The notes under the pieces: generated by a model
Told to the model about the DNA's origin: nothing
Database searches by the model: none
Seen by the model: the letters and a program-made list of their open reading frames with translations, nothing else
Program-made: the position numbers and the translations under genes
In this document: piece by piece, positions 1 to 11,173 of the stretch
Numbering within the stretch: the first letter of the stretch is position 1
Layout: every line of letters starts with the position of its first letter
Assembly (NCBI GenBank): GCA_003427395.1
Contig: BFEA01000132.1
Coordinates: forward strand, 994,290-1,058,289
From: Chara braunii
Lineage: Eukaryota > Streptophyta > Charophyceae > Charales > Characeae
Reading direction: 5' to 3'
Length of the DNA stretch: 64,000 nt

Positions 1-599
1 CGCAAGAAAACTCGGGAGAAGACTCACCCTCTGGCCGCTTGGCACGATCACACACTATCTCTCCTAGTCTCTCGCGACAACATGAAGACTCACTGTGGCT
101 CAGTGAACACAGAACACAGCGAGCGGCCCTGGGGACAGTTGTTGACATCGACTGTATCCAACAAGATCGCGCATCCCGCTCACTCACGCAGTCTCCCCCT
201 TCTTGTTGACCTTTCTCTCACTCCCTGAACTGCCACGTGTCGCGCACACGCTTCTAGGTGGAACGCAGGTGCATCGAAATCGACCACTCCCAGCTACGCT
301 CGAAAACACTTCAGGATGTGCCACGCGTACGCTGAGTACTCAGGCCACAGTTTCATGCCCTGTTCGATCCAAGGCTACCTCCCTAGCGAAAACGCGGTAA
401 GCTCGCTCCTCATTCTTGTGCATAGCCCGCTATGTTGACGTTAACCGCCTCTCTTCCTTTGCCACGCGTTGACCCCTCAATCACCTCTCCTCGACCCCGT
501 TGTCTGTCTCTGCCCCCCTCGCGAACTTCACCCACCTTCTACTGTGCCACGTGTACGCATGTAACCACCTCGTAGCTCACACCCCGTTTCTCAGAATGA

Positions 600-2400
600 C
601 CATGCGCTGACCTCTGGCGCTGCCGCCTCACACACGTCCTTTCCCCTTGTTCTGCTTCTCCCCCGTTCCGCGGCCTCTAGGCGTCAGCTGTCGAGATCTG
701 GCCTCAGGTCCCTCTTCCACCGGTTTTGAGGCTCGGTGGTGCCTCTGGATCTCGCCTGGCCTGATCCAGGACCTGAGGTTCGTCTTCCGGTCCTCCGCCT
801 CGCTCATCTCGCTCTCCCCACCGAAGTCCCGTTCCAGGTGGGGCTGCTCCCAGTCCGCCGTGTCCATCGAGGTCTCGGTCTCATGATATGAGACCGTTAC
901 TTGCATTCTTGCTATGACCCCGTCTCTTCTGCAGCGCCGCTCCGCCCGGTCCTTCGCCTCAGTAATAGCGGCCTGCAGTTTTGAGTCATTCCGCATCTCC
1001 TCCTCCTTAGCCCCTTCCACGTTAATCTTCAGCCTCAACTCGTCCCCTCCGTCATGGTTGAGTATAACTGTGATCNAGGGCCCTTCCCCAGACATAGGCT
1101 TCCAACGGGCCTGGTGATACCAGTACCCGGGCCTGTACCCATGTAGCGCCATAGCCACAGTCCTTGCAATAACCGGTGCAAGTACTAAAACACTTCAGCT
1201 CTCGCACTGCACTGGAGGAGGACAGGCTATTAGAGCGCAGCCTACCGAAAGCCGATAACTTCAACGCCCTGACACTATCTCTTCTCCCAGCGCGATAGCC
1301 CCAATGAACCTACCGAGAGATCCACGGGTAGCCCTCTTTTTATAGGGCTCAGAGAGGCCGCGCTTCCCTGTGTACTAAACGGGGAGTCTTAACAAGGTCT
1401 TTTTCAAAGGCACGAATAAAAAAAAAAGATAAAATTTATTTCTCTTTAAAATTCATCTGAGTCTGAAACTCAATAGCCACCTGCAGGATGACTTTCAATT
1501 TACTACCAACCCCTAATCCTGCAGAATCAACTTTCGTAAAGAAATCAGCGATCCCATAACGGGACCCCGACGACGCACTTTTCACTTTAAAACGCGGCCG
1601 TCGATCTACCTCTGTTGGGTGTCCGCGTCCGATGGTAAGGAGGGGACTCATGACCCTCTTCAGGGGTGATGAGCTTCCTACCGATGCGGCCGTGGGTAGC
1701 CCTCCTTTTGGAGTGTTACCGCATGGCACCAGATCGGGGCTCACCTACAGATAGTGCGCGCAAGGCCGGCCTACTCAGGTCGTGGACCACTGGCCTGAAA
1801 TTCGAACCGTTGGCTTTCCCGCGAAAGGACAGGCCAACAGGGAGAGAATCGAAAATAGAAAAATTAAGTAATAATAACAAAAATAATAATGATAGCTATG
1901 AAGCAAGAATGGAAAGGGAAGCGTAAAGTCACTGCGGCCTGATGCCTCTAGTTTTTCCCCGAACTAAACAATTTCACACTCGACGTTTTATTATATTTTG
2001 TTATCTTTTCTTCTCTCTTTGGACGGTGACCTCTGCCCAGTGCACCTAACCCAGAACTCAGTAGAGGGGCGATCGGCGTGCAGTTGAAAAGACTGAGCCA
2101 GCCCTCTCACCTCCGCGTCCCAGGGCGAACCCGGCGGCTACCACGGCCACAGGCCGGTTGTGCTCTGCTGTACAGCAGGGCGCCGAGCCTGCGTGGACCA
2201 ATGGAAGTCTTGTGGCGCACCCCCCTTTTGTCGAGGGCTACGCCACCGGGACCTGTCGACGCCGAGAAACGATCTAGGTACCAGAGCAGGAAACTGGTAC
2301 TATGCAGGAACTTGGCACACAGGAGGGCTGGGACACCGTGCCCTCCGACAGCGGACCGGCGGCTCTTCACGCGCTTTTTCTCCTCTACCTCCTCTTCCTC
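600..2400 (+). repeat. Left arm of large imperfect inverted repeat
   Basis: This arm is the reverse complement, imperfectly, of 2820-4620. Matching landmarks: 2121-2220 against 2959-3060 (both contain the GGCGCCGAGCCTGCGTGGAC type block in opposite orientation); the block ending GGACAGGCC near 1832 against 3361-3395; GAAACTCAA near 1465 against 3745; and the ORF at 628-1158 against 4062-4595. The coordinate sums of paired points stay between about 5180 and 5223, so the symmetry centre is near 2600. The central 400-450 bases do not pair obviously. It could be a foldback-type transposon or an old inverted duplication. I could not define exact outer ends. Confidence 0.75.
628..1158 (-). CDS. Unidentified charged ORF, left-arm copy
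   Basis: A 176-residue open frame starting at ATG 1158. It contains one ambiguous codon where the base at 1076 is N. I do not recognise a family. The protein is rich in Arg, Glu and Asp, with a central EAKDRAERRCRRDG block and a low-complexity basic C-terminus. The second copy in the opposite arm (4062-4595) keeps the same order of blocks: MSGEGP, LKINVEG, the EAKDRAERR block, then a VSY segment followed by an acidic stretch. That conservation across two diverged copies suggests the frame once coded for protein, perhaps a gag-like or accessory protein of the element forming the palindrome. Function unknown. Confidence 0.4.
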   Translation of the reverse strand: MAMALHGYRPGYWYHQARWKPMSGEGPXITVILNHDGGDELRLKINVEGAKEEEMRNDSKLQAAITEAKDRAERRCRRDGVIARMQVTVSYHETETSMDTADWEQPHLERDFGGESEMSEAEDRKTNLRSWIRPGEIQRHHRASKPVEEGPEARSRQLTPRGRGTGEKQNKGKGRV

Positions 2401-2819
2401 TTCCCTGACCTCTGCGTGCTTCAGGCATGACGAAGAAAGGGACAGCAGCTAGGAAGAAAGCAAGAGAGACGAAAGAGGTCGCACTAAGTGTAGAGATTAG
2501 GGGAAAAATTAAAAGAATAAAGGAGGGCCTACTATTAAAAAGAAAGGAAGTGCTGGGGTGGAAGTGAAAATGGCGAACTGCAAAAGAGAAAGGAAAGAAA
2601 ATTAACTGCGCAGATTGCACGGGGTAGCTGCGAGCGGTAAGAAAGAAAGCACTAGCGCTATGAAAACGTGAAAACCCAGTTAGAGCAGAAACTGCAATAC
2701 GGACTTCGCCTCGAGTCTCAACGGAAAGGAGTAGATGTGCTGCCAGCGCGGGCTATTTTATACCTGCTGTGTATGCGTTTTGACCCAGCGGGGACGCTGG
2801 GTGGGGGTTTGGTATCATG

Positions 2820-3298
2820 TCGGACGACGTCGTGTCACGGCCCTCCTCTGCGTACCAAGTCCGTTGCGGCCTGTAGGTATGTTCCCGAACTACGATCCCT
2901 AGTACCCGGGCCGTACCTTGACGTGGACCGGTCCTGTTGGTGTCTGCATCAGCAAAAGGTGCGCCACAGGGCTTTCCATTGGTCCACGCAGGCTCGGCGC
3001 CCTGCTGTACAACAGAGCACTACCGGCCTGCAGCTGTGGTAGCCGCCGGGTTCGCCCTGGGACACGAAAGTGAAAAGACCTGCGCTGTCATTTCTACTGC
3101 GCGCCGATTGCACCCTAGTCAGGTTATGGGTTAGGTACGTAGGCTTGCTGTTACAGTCGAATAGAAAAGCGGGAATAAGAAGAAAAAGGGGAAGTCAAGT
3201 GTCAGATCGGCGCGTAGATCTGGACCCTCGCTTTAGTTTGGGGTGATCTAGTGATCTCTGTGCGTCATGATTTCCCTTCTTTTCCTATTTCGTTTTAT

Positions 3299-3337
<39 letters not shown>

Positions 3338-4620
3338 TAAATTTTCTCAGTTTCCTTTTTGGCCTGTCATTTCGTGGGAAGGCCAATGGTTCAGGTTCCA
3401 AGCTCAGACTGTGGTCTACGGCCCAAGCTGGCCCGACCCCTCGTATATCACCTGCGCCCGACCTGCTCGGCTGGGCTCCGAGCAGTAAGACCCCAAAAGA
3501 GGGGCGACCCGCGGCCTCTTCGGTAGGAGGCTTATCACCCCCCTGAGGAAGGTCATAAGCCCCCTCCTTGCCATCGGACACGGGTACCCGTCACGGATAG
3601 GCCAACAGGCGCGTTTTGAGGGAAGGGAAACGCTTGTCGGTATCCCGTTATGGGACTTCTGTTTTTGGACCGTGGTCACATCGCGATGATTAGTGACTGA
3701 CATTAGCATAGTAAGTTCGGCCCGTACTTCGACTGTTGAGTTTCGGGGGTCTCTAAATTATTTAGTTTTATTTTGCTTTATATTTTGGAGCATTAAAACT
3801 ATTAATGTGAGGAAATTTGGAGAAAGCCAAAGTTGAACTCTTCGTTTAGAACGCGGGGTCATGGCGAGTGGTGAACCTATAAAGGGGTGAGGCAGATGAG
3901 TCTTAGGCTGCAGGCAGATAGCAGCGTGTAGGCCATTTTACTGTGCTGACACTGTTGGCCTAAAAAAGGTGGGCAGTCCTGCTTGCGCGTGTGAGCGTTG
4001 AGGCTTGACTATTTCTGGAGCAGATAGCCTAGTGTTAGTTGTTTGCTCGGGGAGCGTAAACATGGTACGGAGCAATGGGCTGCACGACGACAGGCCGGCA
4101 CACCTTCAGTTCACCTGGAAGTGGGAGCAGATGTCCGGGGAGGGGCCTATCGTGACCGCAATCCTGGACTACGACCATCGTAACAAGGAGGCAAGGCTGA
4201 AAATCAACGTCGAAGGGGGAGGGGAAGAGAGAACGAGGGTCGACTAGAGGCTACAGTTGGCCGTCACGGAGGCTAAGGACCGAGCGGAGAGGAGGTGTAG
4301 AAGAGACGGGGTTACAGCCAAGCTAAGGGTGATTGTTTCCTACCTGGAGGAGGAGACTTCGGCGGACACAGTGGAGCGCGAGCAGCGGCACCTGGACCGT
4401 GACTCGGAGGCGGAGAGCGAGGCCAGTGACCGGGAGACTAACCTCCAGTCCTGGAACAGACCGGACCAGGTTCGCAGGAACCATCCTCAAGGGCGACCAG
4501 CTGAGGAAGGCCCAGAGGCCAGCTCGCGACGAAAGAGGCCCAGAGGGCGCGGGATAGAAAGGGCGAGAGGCAAAAGGGAAGAGAGGTGTGTGTGATCATA
4601 ACGGGAAGAGAGAGAAGTCC
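2820..4620 (-). repeat. Right arm of large imperfect inverted repeat
   Basis: Partner of 600-2400 in reverse orientation. The arm nearest the centre (2840-3060) is the best conserved. The outer part carries the second copy of the unknown ORF. A run of ATT trinucleotides at 3296-3330 matches, inverted, the AT-rich stretch at 1855-1895. Beyond 4620 the similarity becomes too weak to follow by eye, although short blocks such as the GTTGACGT motif recur on both sides (433 and 4693). Confidence 0.75.
4062..4595 (+). pseudogene. Unidentified charged ORF, right-arm copy, one in-frame stop
   Basis: Starts at ATG 4062 and reads in one frame to 4595, except for a TAG at 4245-4247. At the matching place the left-arm copy (628-1158) has a serine codon. 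Downstream of the stop the frame continues with the same EAKDRAERRCRRDG block, the VSY segment and a basic tail ending near EERCV. Length without the stop is about 177 codons, like the partner. Either this is a recently disabled paralogue or both are relics. No family recognised. Confidence 0.4.
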
Positions 4621-4639
4621 TGGGGAGGTCAACACGTGT

Positions 4640-5230
4640 GCGAGTTGCAGAGAGAGAGAGAGGCGCGAGCAGTGGCGACCAAGAGATTACTTGTTGACGT
4701 CAACATGACTTCCGTGTGCGAAGATAAGACAGTGGGCAATGGCCACTGATAACCACCACCGAATGAGCAGAAAGGAGAGAGTTATGCGCGAGCTCTGGCC
4801 GGACAAGAAGTGAGGCGTCGTGCGACGGGGATGCGAGTAAAGGGAGGGCGGACCTGAGTTTAGTCGCACAGATGGCGAGGCGGTTACGGTGCAACAGGGA
4901 GAGAGAGAGAGAGAGGACAAGCGAGAACGGGAAAAAGAGAGGGGGCTAGTGAAGGAAAATGAGAGAGGGTGCGCGCGGGGGTTTTCTTCTTGAGAGAGAA
5001 AGGGGAAGTTCCGGAGGGTATCCAGGACGTCGTGTGTGCGAGCGGGTGAGCAGGACGGTGGGGCGATGAGTGAGTGGCACGTGTAGCATGAGAGAGGCAA
5101 GAAGAGGGTCAATGCTGGAAACTGAGGCTGACGTCACAGACTGGCAGAATTTTCACTCTCTCGAGGCCTGGACGGTAACCCACCGAGGATCGTTTCATCT
5201 GCTATCCTCGTCAATTAGGGACAGTGGTGA
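4640..5230. other. Purine-rich low-complexity tract
   Basis: Dominated by GAGA and GGGAAG strings, including an AG microsatellite near 4898-4915 and a TTGACGTCAA palindrome at about 4694. The long antisense frame across it (4687-5112) is a serine- and leucine-rich translation of this composition and is not counted as a gene. Confidence 0.6.
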
Positions 5231-7340
5231 ACTGCCGTGCGTGAAGCAAGTGGTGTAGATGTATGTGAAGATATCGTGGCTGACTGACGCACTGCAATGC
5301 GACCACGACCAAAAGAAGACCAACTGGTTTATCGGCGTTTGATGACGCCTCCCTCGTCGTAAGCGTGTAGCACTAGATGCCACCTCTTTTCCTTGCTCTC
5401 TTCTTGTGTGCGCCATGGTCAGCGGAACTCTTTTCCACAAGGTCCTTTGTTGTCGTCACCAATCTCTTCCCGGAACGAGAGGGCGAAGTGGGCGCTGTAC
5501 GCGATCTGCATAGGTGAACATTCGAACGGTGTGACGATGTGCAGGCCATCATCTACATGCAGGACAAAGAGAAGGGAAAGACAAGAGGGCGTGTGCTCAC
5601 GCAAGTGCCTGATGTTTACATGAGAGAAGGGAGGGTCTATTTGAGAAAGCATACTCGTGAGATCACTGCTGAAGTCTACGCTTTTACGATATGAATTTTA
5701 TCTTAACGTCGGTTCCATGCTCGCCCTGCTTTTAGTTCTTGATGTACGAATAGTCGGGAGAGAGCATGAAAAATTACCCACCGCTACGAACCGGGATCAA
5801 AAGAGGAACTGGACATACTCGAAGCGTGTTTGTGGCCATAGCGCCGTGGGTATCTAAGTCCCCTAGACTTGATATTGGTCATTTATTCCGTTTCAGTTTG
5901 TTCTACTTTGACTGGTAGCTCGGTTACGGTCTGTCAGCATTCGACAGAAGGGTTTTTATAAGGAAGAGAGCTACAGGAGGGACAACATCGGTAAGGTTCG
6001 CATGAATGGACTCGTTATTGGTCTTGCCGACTGTTCAGCTGTCAACCGTGGCTCAATCTGATTTGAACCCCTCTCCGCATGAGCATTTTCAACCGTAAGG
6101 GAGTTGGGACCTCTATCGCGAACAAGCGAATGGCTTGGCTATGCTGAACTAGGATAATCTTGGAGGTGAAAACTTACTCCCGGGTGCAAAATGGCAAGCT
6201 CGAGTCGGGTGAGTTGTACAAGAGACTGTCAGAGTTAAGGTACTGTAGCTCTCAATTCCGGGTTAATGGATAAAGGTACAGAATCTTGGTAAAACTGCTC
6301 AAGCCCCAGATTTAAGACCTTTGTGGTAAAGACGTGCAACTACTAATTAAAAGAGGACAGATAAGGGTTCTATCTCTCAGTTCCAAGTTCGTTGTCTCCT
6401 TGTTTGCCAATTTGAACTTGAGTAATTGATGGGCAACTGTAGTGATGTGATGTTGCAGAATGGCAGGAGTACTTGTCGTTAAAGTTGTTCATGGAATGTA
6501 ACGTGCGGAGAGATGAGATTACTGTTCACGGAATGCTGAGTCCTTTCCCTCCCTTCTCTCTGAGACGTCATTCACTAAATGGGAGGGCGAGAGGTTATTA
6601 TAAGAAAGGTGGCTTATCTCCTCGCTAAATTTTTGCTTGATGGTGATTGACTAGTACTTATCACATCATCTTCCTAACTAAGTGAGCTGCTCAGAAACGG
6701 AGTAGACTGAAGTGTGCACTTTATTTCTCTTGCGTGTCGTCTCTATCAAACTTGCAATACTAGTCTGAGTGATCAACCTTTGGTCTCGCTCACTGCAATC
6801 AGTAGTCCAGACAGTGGTAACCTGATTCTTTGAGTTGTGAGTCGTGAGATCAGGGTCACCCAGATCTATGTAGCAATCTAACCACTTACAGTGATGTCCT
6901 ACGCAATGTGCGATCTGCGCTCAATGCTAGAGATGTCAGGATGTTAATTGGGTTGGGACCACACTCAATAATAGCCTGGGTACTACCCGAGGACGGTCTG
7001 TGATAGCCGTGTTCGGCGCTCTATTCAGAAGGAGAGGTCTGACTGAGTACATTTACCCCACTCTAAGTGGGTGAAAGGACTATTAGGCAACACTTGGTAG
7101 GTTAGGGAGAGTTCTCACGAAGAGTGAATAAAGGAAAGAACATCTGGCAAACTACTCGTACTAACTACAGATTTCGGGTGTGCCTGGTGGCCAGTTGTTT
7201 TCTTAGTGACTTACACGTTCCCAACACTAGTGGACTCGCGTTCTAGTCACACTGTTGAGGACAACTTCCGCACAGTGTACTGGGACTGTCTGATAGACAA
7301 AGAAGGAACCCATAAGAGAGCAAGTCAATAGTCCCAGTGT
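5231..7340. other. Gene-free stretch, nothing recognised
   Basis: Only short frames with no resemblance to known families. I saw no LTR ends, primer site, tandem repeat or RNA gene here. It could contain the promoter and early exons of the unknown gene that follows, but nothing in the sequence proves that. Confidence 0.5.
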
Positions 7341-7359
7341 AATAGACCTCAGTAGGGAA

Positions 7360-7992
7360 ATGGGAAGTGAGGACATGCTAAGAGTGACTTACACGCTACA
7401 CCGGGACAGAGCAGAAGACTGGGAAGAGAGCGTTATCAGGGATGTCCAACCCCAAGTTGAGTTGACGAGAGAGCACGCACTGAAGTTAGTGAGAGGACAG
7501 AAAGGTATCGAGTATACTATCTATTTCCATATGTCAGATGAGAGTTTGCGCTGTACATTTTCTTTCACCGAAACTGTTGATGAGGCAAAAAGGATGGAAA
7601 ATTGCCAGATATCAGCAGTGAATCCATGATTACTGTTCTCTAGAACTGGCCTGGTCGCTGCGTCCCAAGAGACGAGCAACTTTTACTACTCAGCAAAAGA
7701 CCAGATGGACGAGAGAACCTTGGGACGAGTTATACACCGTGCCATTCAGGGAAAGGAAAGTGAAGAAGAACTCTCAGTGCTACTAAGAGACGAACCGCTT
7801 GCGCTCACTGTGTGTTATCAGAATCTGGCCAGCAAAGTAATCAGAACACCCCTGGTGTCTGAGTCAGTCAATTCTCGTCGGGAAAAGTATATTCAAAACT
7901 CAAGGGCAATCATTATTCACTTGAAAATAATTCGGTTGTTTCTAGTTAACGTGTGGTTTCTAGCTAAGCGAGTTGGCAGTGAATGCTCTTAA
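7360..7992 (+). pseudogene. Unknown gene, upstream coding part (interrupted or spliced)
   Basis: Two open segments lie in the same reading frame: 7360-7629 (ATG 7360) and 7630-7992. A single TGA at 7627-7629 separates them. Codon content looks protein-like (mixed charged and hydrophobic residues) up to about 7890, then becomes AT-rich and probably non-coding. The frame is also the frame of the intact ORF at 8278-8973, so all three could be exons or remnants of one gene of roughly 500 codons. Stops in that frame at 7990, 8053, 8101 and 8260 argue for an intron or decay between about 7890 and 8270. Family not recognised. Confidence 0.35.
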
Positions 7993-8277
7993 ACGAGCTA
8001 CCTCAGATCATCAGTTTGTTATACAAGACAAATCTCGTACCGCCATCAGAATTAACAAGACTTTCCCAACGATTTGCAGTTTTCTCTAAAGTTTCATCAC
8101 TGAATGGCCAGTGTGTAGTGACTTGTTATTTTCACAGCATTTGGCTATCTGAGTCACCTGAAAGTTTCAATAAAAGTTTGACCAACCAATCAAATAAAAA
8201 ACCTTGCAATTCCTCGGGGGCAGTTAGGCCAGTTACGAAGACCATAAGAAAATCAGCAGTAAAAATTGTCTCAACAC

Positions 8278-8973
8278 ATGAGTACAGTTCGGTTGTATCC
8301 AATCAATGAGACAGTCTTGGCCAACCTCAACAGGATTTCCCTCAAAGATGCTATCAGATATCAGTATGTCAGTGCTGTTGGCTTCAGTCGAGGGGATCTG
8401 TCAATTTTTGTTGTACATACCTGTTTCGCTGAAGGCACCATCCATGACCTCAGACTCTATGTGAGGAGAGGCAAAGAGTCCCATGAGCATTTTGACTCAG
8501 TTTGGGCCGAAGCAGCCAGGCACCTGGAGGAGAAAAGGAGGGAGTGTGATGAGAGTGGGATAAAGTTGATCCACAACTTTGGGCCCAAACTCTACACCGA
8601 CTATCCCAAGCCTCCAGTACCCTTCATTCGCACAGATGGCTCTCACTGGGGTGAGTTAATCGATTTGGCCAAGAGGTACATCTCTCCCGCAGTGATCGAT
8701 TACGAGGCAGTGACAGAGCCCTCAGAATTCCGACATCTCAGACAAGGGATTTTCTCTAGACCCTACCTACCTCCACTATGGGAAGAGTTCTGCTCCATGA
8801 TTGACTTTCGGGTCATGTACCTTGGATGGAAGTTTTCAGAACTAGCAGGCTTCAGGTGGCTCTACATTCGGAGGCCACAGACTCAGAGGGTACGGAGACA
8901 TGGCAAGAAGCCCAAACGACAGCAAAATGAGAAATTGAGTGTGAGGTTCAGAGGGATGAGTGAGGACTCTTGA
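8278..8973 (+). CDS. Unknown protein, 232 residues, best non-transposon gene candidate
   Basis: Open from ATG 8278 to a TGA at 8971-8973. The sequence looks like a globular soluble protein: Trp-, Tyr- and Phe-containing segments spread evenly, a Pro-rich KPPVPF turn in the middle, and a strongly basic C-terminal stretch (RRHGKKPKRQQ) that resembles a nuclear localisation or nucleic-acid-binding tail. There is no signal peptide and no clear membrane segment. I chose ATG 8278 because the frame is closed by TAA at 8260 just upstream. A first exon joined by splicing is possible, since 7360-7992 is in the same frame. AATAAA at 9223-9228 lies 250 bases downstream. I do not recognise the family and assign no function. 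Confidence 0.45.
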   Translation: MSTVRLYPINETVLANLNRISLKDAIRYQYVSAVGFSRGDLSIFVVHTCFAEGTIHDLRLYVRRGKESHEHFDSVWAEAARHLEEKRRECDESGIKLIHNFGPKLYTDYPKPPVPFIRTDGSHWGELIDLAKRYISPAVIDYEAVTEPSEFRHLRQGIFSRPYLPPLWEEFCSMIDFRVMYLGWKFSELAGFRWLYIRRPQTQRVRRHGKKPKRQQNEKLSVRFRGMSEDS

Positions 8974-9222
8974 TTGGTGCGGGCCATGCTCTCTTCCATA
9001 TGTACTTTTTGAGACTATTTTGAGTTCTCATTCTTCCCTCACCTGACTTTGTCTTTACTTGAGTCAGTCAGTCTTGCTTCTTTGCATTGCTATGCTTGAT
9101 GATTGCATTCTTTAATGATTCTGTCACAATTCTTAAAATTAGATTCACACAATTGATGCATGCAAGGCACACCATAATTTTTATGATTACTATTTGCATG
9201 ATTCTCTGATGTTCCGAATCAA

Positions 9223-9228
9223 AATAAA
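9223..9228 (+). promoter_or_regulatory. Candidate poly(A) signal AATAAA
   Basis: A canonical hexamer inside AAAATAAAAG, about 250 bases after the stop codon of the 8278-8973 ORF and in the same orientation, in an AT-rich stretch expected of a 3' UTR. Position and orientation fit; there is no other proof. Confidence 0.35.
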
Positions 9229-9399
9229 AGATTCCTAATACCTGGGACCGGTGAAGACCGTAATTGAAGGGTCTCGCTCGAAGCCGGACGCACACAACAG
9301 GAAGTTATTTGCTTTAATTAATTTAATTTATTTATTGCAAAGACATGCAAAATCCTGCGTGACAGCCTGTTGGCATTCCGGTCGCCTGAAGTGGCCTGA

Positions 9400-9705
9400 C
9401 TGGAAAAAGTGCGACAGCGGGCCTACCCCCGCTACTCGAGTGTTTTCCCCCGCTGCAACCTTCACTGTCACGGGCATAGGTAAGTACCGGCCTTGCGGGG
9501 CCTTGCAACCAACAAGTACCCTTGCGGGTCACACACACACTCAACCGACAAGCACTTAGACAGGCATGCAAACCAGCAGGCACGCACACACACACAGACA
9601 TGGAAATCACAACAGAATGCGGGAATTTCAGTAAGGCATTCATTCCAGTGGCAAATCCCAGAAATCAGCAGTGTTCTCAGTCTGTGTTTTTGGCGGGTCA
9701 TTACA
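9400..9705 (-). mobile_element. Family-I LTR fragment (5' end of LTR)
   Basis: Read on the minus strand from 9705 it starts TGTAATGACCCGCCAAAA, the same start as the complete LTR at 57411. It matches that LTR through the GT/CA-rich tract and the TACTTACCT block to about 9400. The rest of the LTR is missing. A 17-base string GCAAAATCCTGCGTGAC at 9347-9363 just outside the fragment also occurs at 20269-20285, so the junction lies against another repeat. Confidence 0.7.
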
Positions 9706-9859
9706 TATGCATAGAAAGGGAAGAGAGTTACTTGCTCTATTGCTGTAAACGCTTCGAGGATGCAGGCGAAAGACTAGGCGAGTCGTCTAGTAGCAAGTTC
9801 CCTCTGAACCTTATCACAGGGTAGCTGGAGCTGCAAGTCAATTAGCGCACGGTTGTGTG

Positions 9860-11037
9860 ATTGCACACTAAGCTGGCCCGACGAGAGCAAGAAAAGAAGA
9901 AAGTGAACGAGAGGGCGGGTGAGAGTGAGCATGCGAAAGTAGGGGCACGAGATGGCGTGAGCACTCAGAAGAACGAGCGCACTCGAAAGAGAGAAGAAAG
10001 CGCTGACAAGCTGAAGGAGGACGACTGAATTTGGACATGGGTCTGCACGACGTGCATTCAAAACAGATGTTGAAGATGGCGACCGGAAGGAAAGTGTGAG
10101 TGGAAAGAGAGTTGGTCGATCGTTTCTCAACCGATTTTGACGAGTAGGAGTGATAGAGAAAAGAGGTGCGCGGGAAGGTCGAGGAGAGGAGTATGATGGG
10201 AGTGAAGAACGTGTATCTCGCCCGATTCTCAACAGAATCGAGCAAGGTAACATGCTAACCCCAGGTTTTGGGCCATTACGAACACAATGGCATCGACAAA
10301 ATTTGGGATGGGAACGTGGTTTTGAAGGTATGGCTATTTGGGGCTGCGCCTAGGAGTACGAGCGATGTACCTTCCCATGATTCTGGTTGAAGATTCATCC
10401 TCACTATGGTTAGTGAGGGCTCAATAGGAAGCAGACAAGTCGATGGCAGCGTATCTTTCATGCTCTAGTGGAAAAATCCATTTTTTATTTTTGTCTAAAT
10501 AGCGGATCGCAGTGGATGAACCTAGCGGCGTGAATCTTAATTCGAGGGGAAGGTTCTCCCCTCACTTTCGCCTGTTGGGATAGGTGGGCAGCAATCGACG
10601 AAGGCGTGGTGACTGGGCTCCAATCTGCCCGAGCACGTGCACAAGAGAGAAAGAGAGGCAGTAGAAAAGGTGGGGAGTGAGGTACTCACCTAGACAGGGG
10701 CAGTTTGAAGTATGATTTGTCGCGAATGCGGACTCAGGAGCGAGGTGTGTATCTTTCCATGCCATAGTTGTCTTGGTGATGAATGACCCCATGTACAAGG
10801 GGGAGATTCATTCTCACTACCTGCTGCCTCCACTCCCCGACATTGAGGTGCATGGCGCTGACCATTCCTCTTCTGGCGGCTGTCGAAAAGGGTGTACCTG
10901 CCTATTTTCTGGTGGAAGATTCATTCTCATTTTGCATATTTTGGGAGTTCAACTACTGGCGATTGTGATTGTCATGGCAAGTCATCATTCTCGTCACGGG
11001 AAACACGTTGCTTGATGTGCCAAATGTCAAGATTTCA
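9860..11037. other. Purine-rich and unclassified stretch
   Basis: The first 300 bases are GA-rich and create a serine-rich antisense frame (9774-10253) that I do not accept. Later there are short repeated phrases such as GAAGATTCATCCTCAC / GGAGATTCATTCTCAC / GGAAGATTCATTCTCA near 10388, 10801 and 10914, which suggest an old tandem array. No gene recognised. Confidence 0.4.
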
Positions 11038-11142
11038 ATCGTAGTCAGGGTAATCGGCGTTCGGGACGGGCCGAACGCCTGAACCCGAACGACCGAACGT
11101 ATGGGACCCCTTGGGGATGCGTTCGGCCGTTCGGCCGGACCC

Positions 11143-11173
<31 letters not shown>

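Noticed and set aside
4687-5112. 141-residue serine-rich minus-strand frame
   Set aside because: Produced by GA-rich low-complexity sequence; no conserved features.
9774-10253. 159-residue serine/leucine-rich minus-strand frame
   Set aside because: Same reason: purine-rich plus strand read in antisense.
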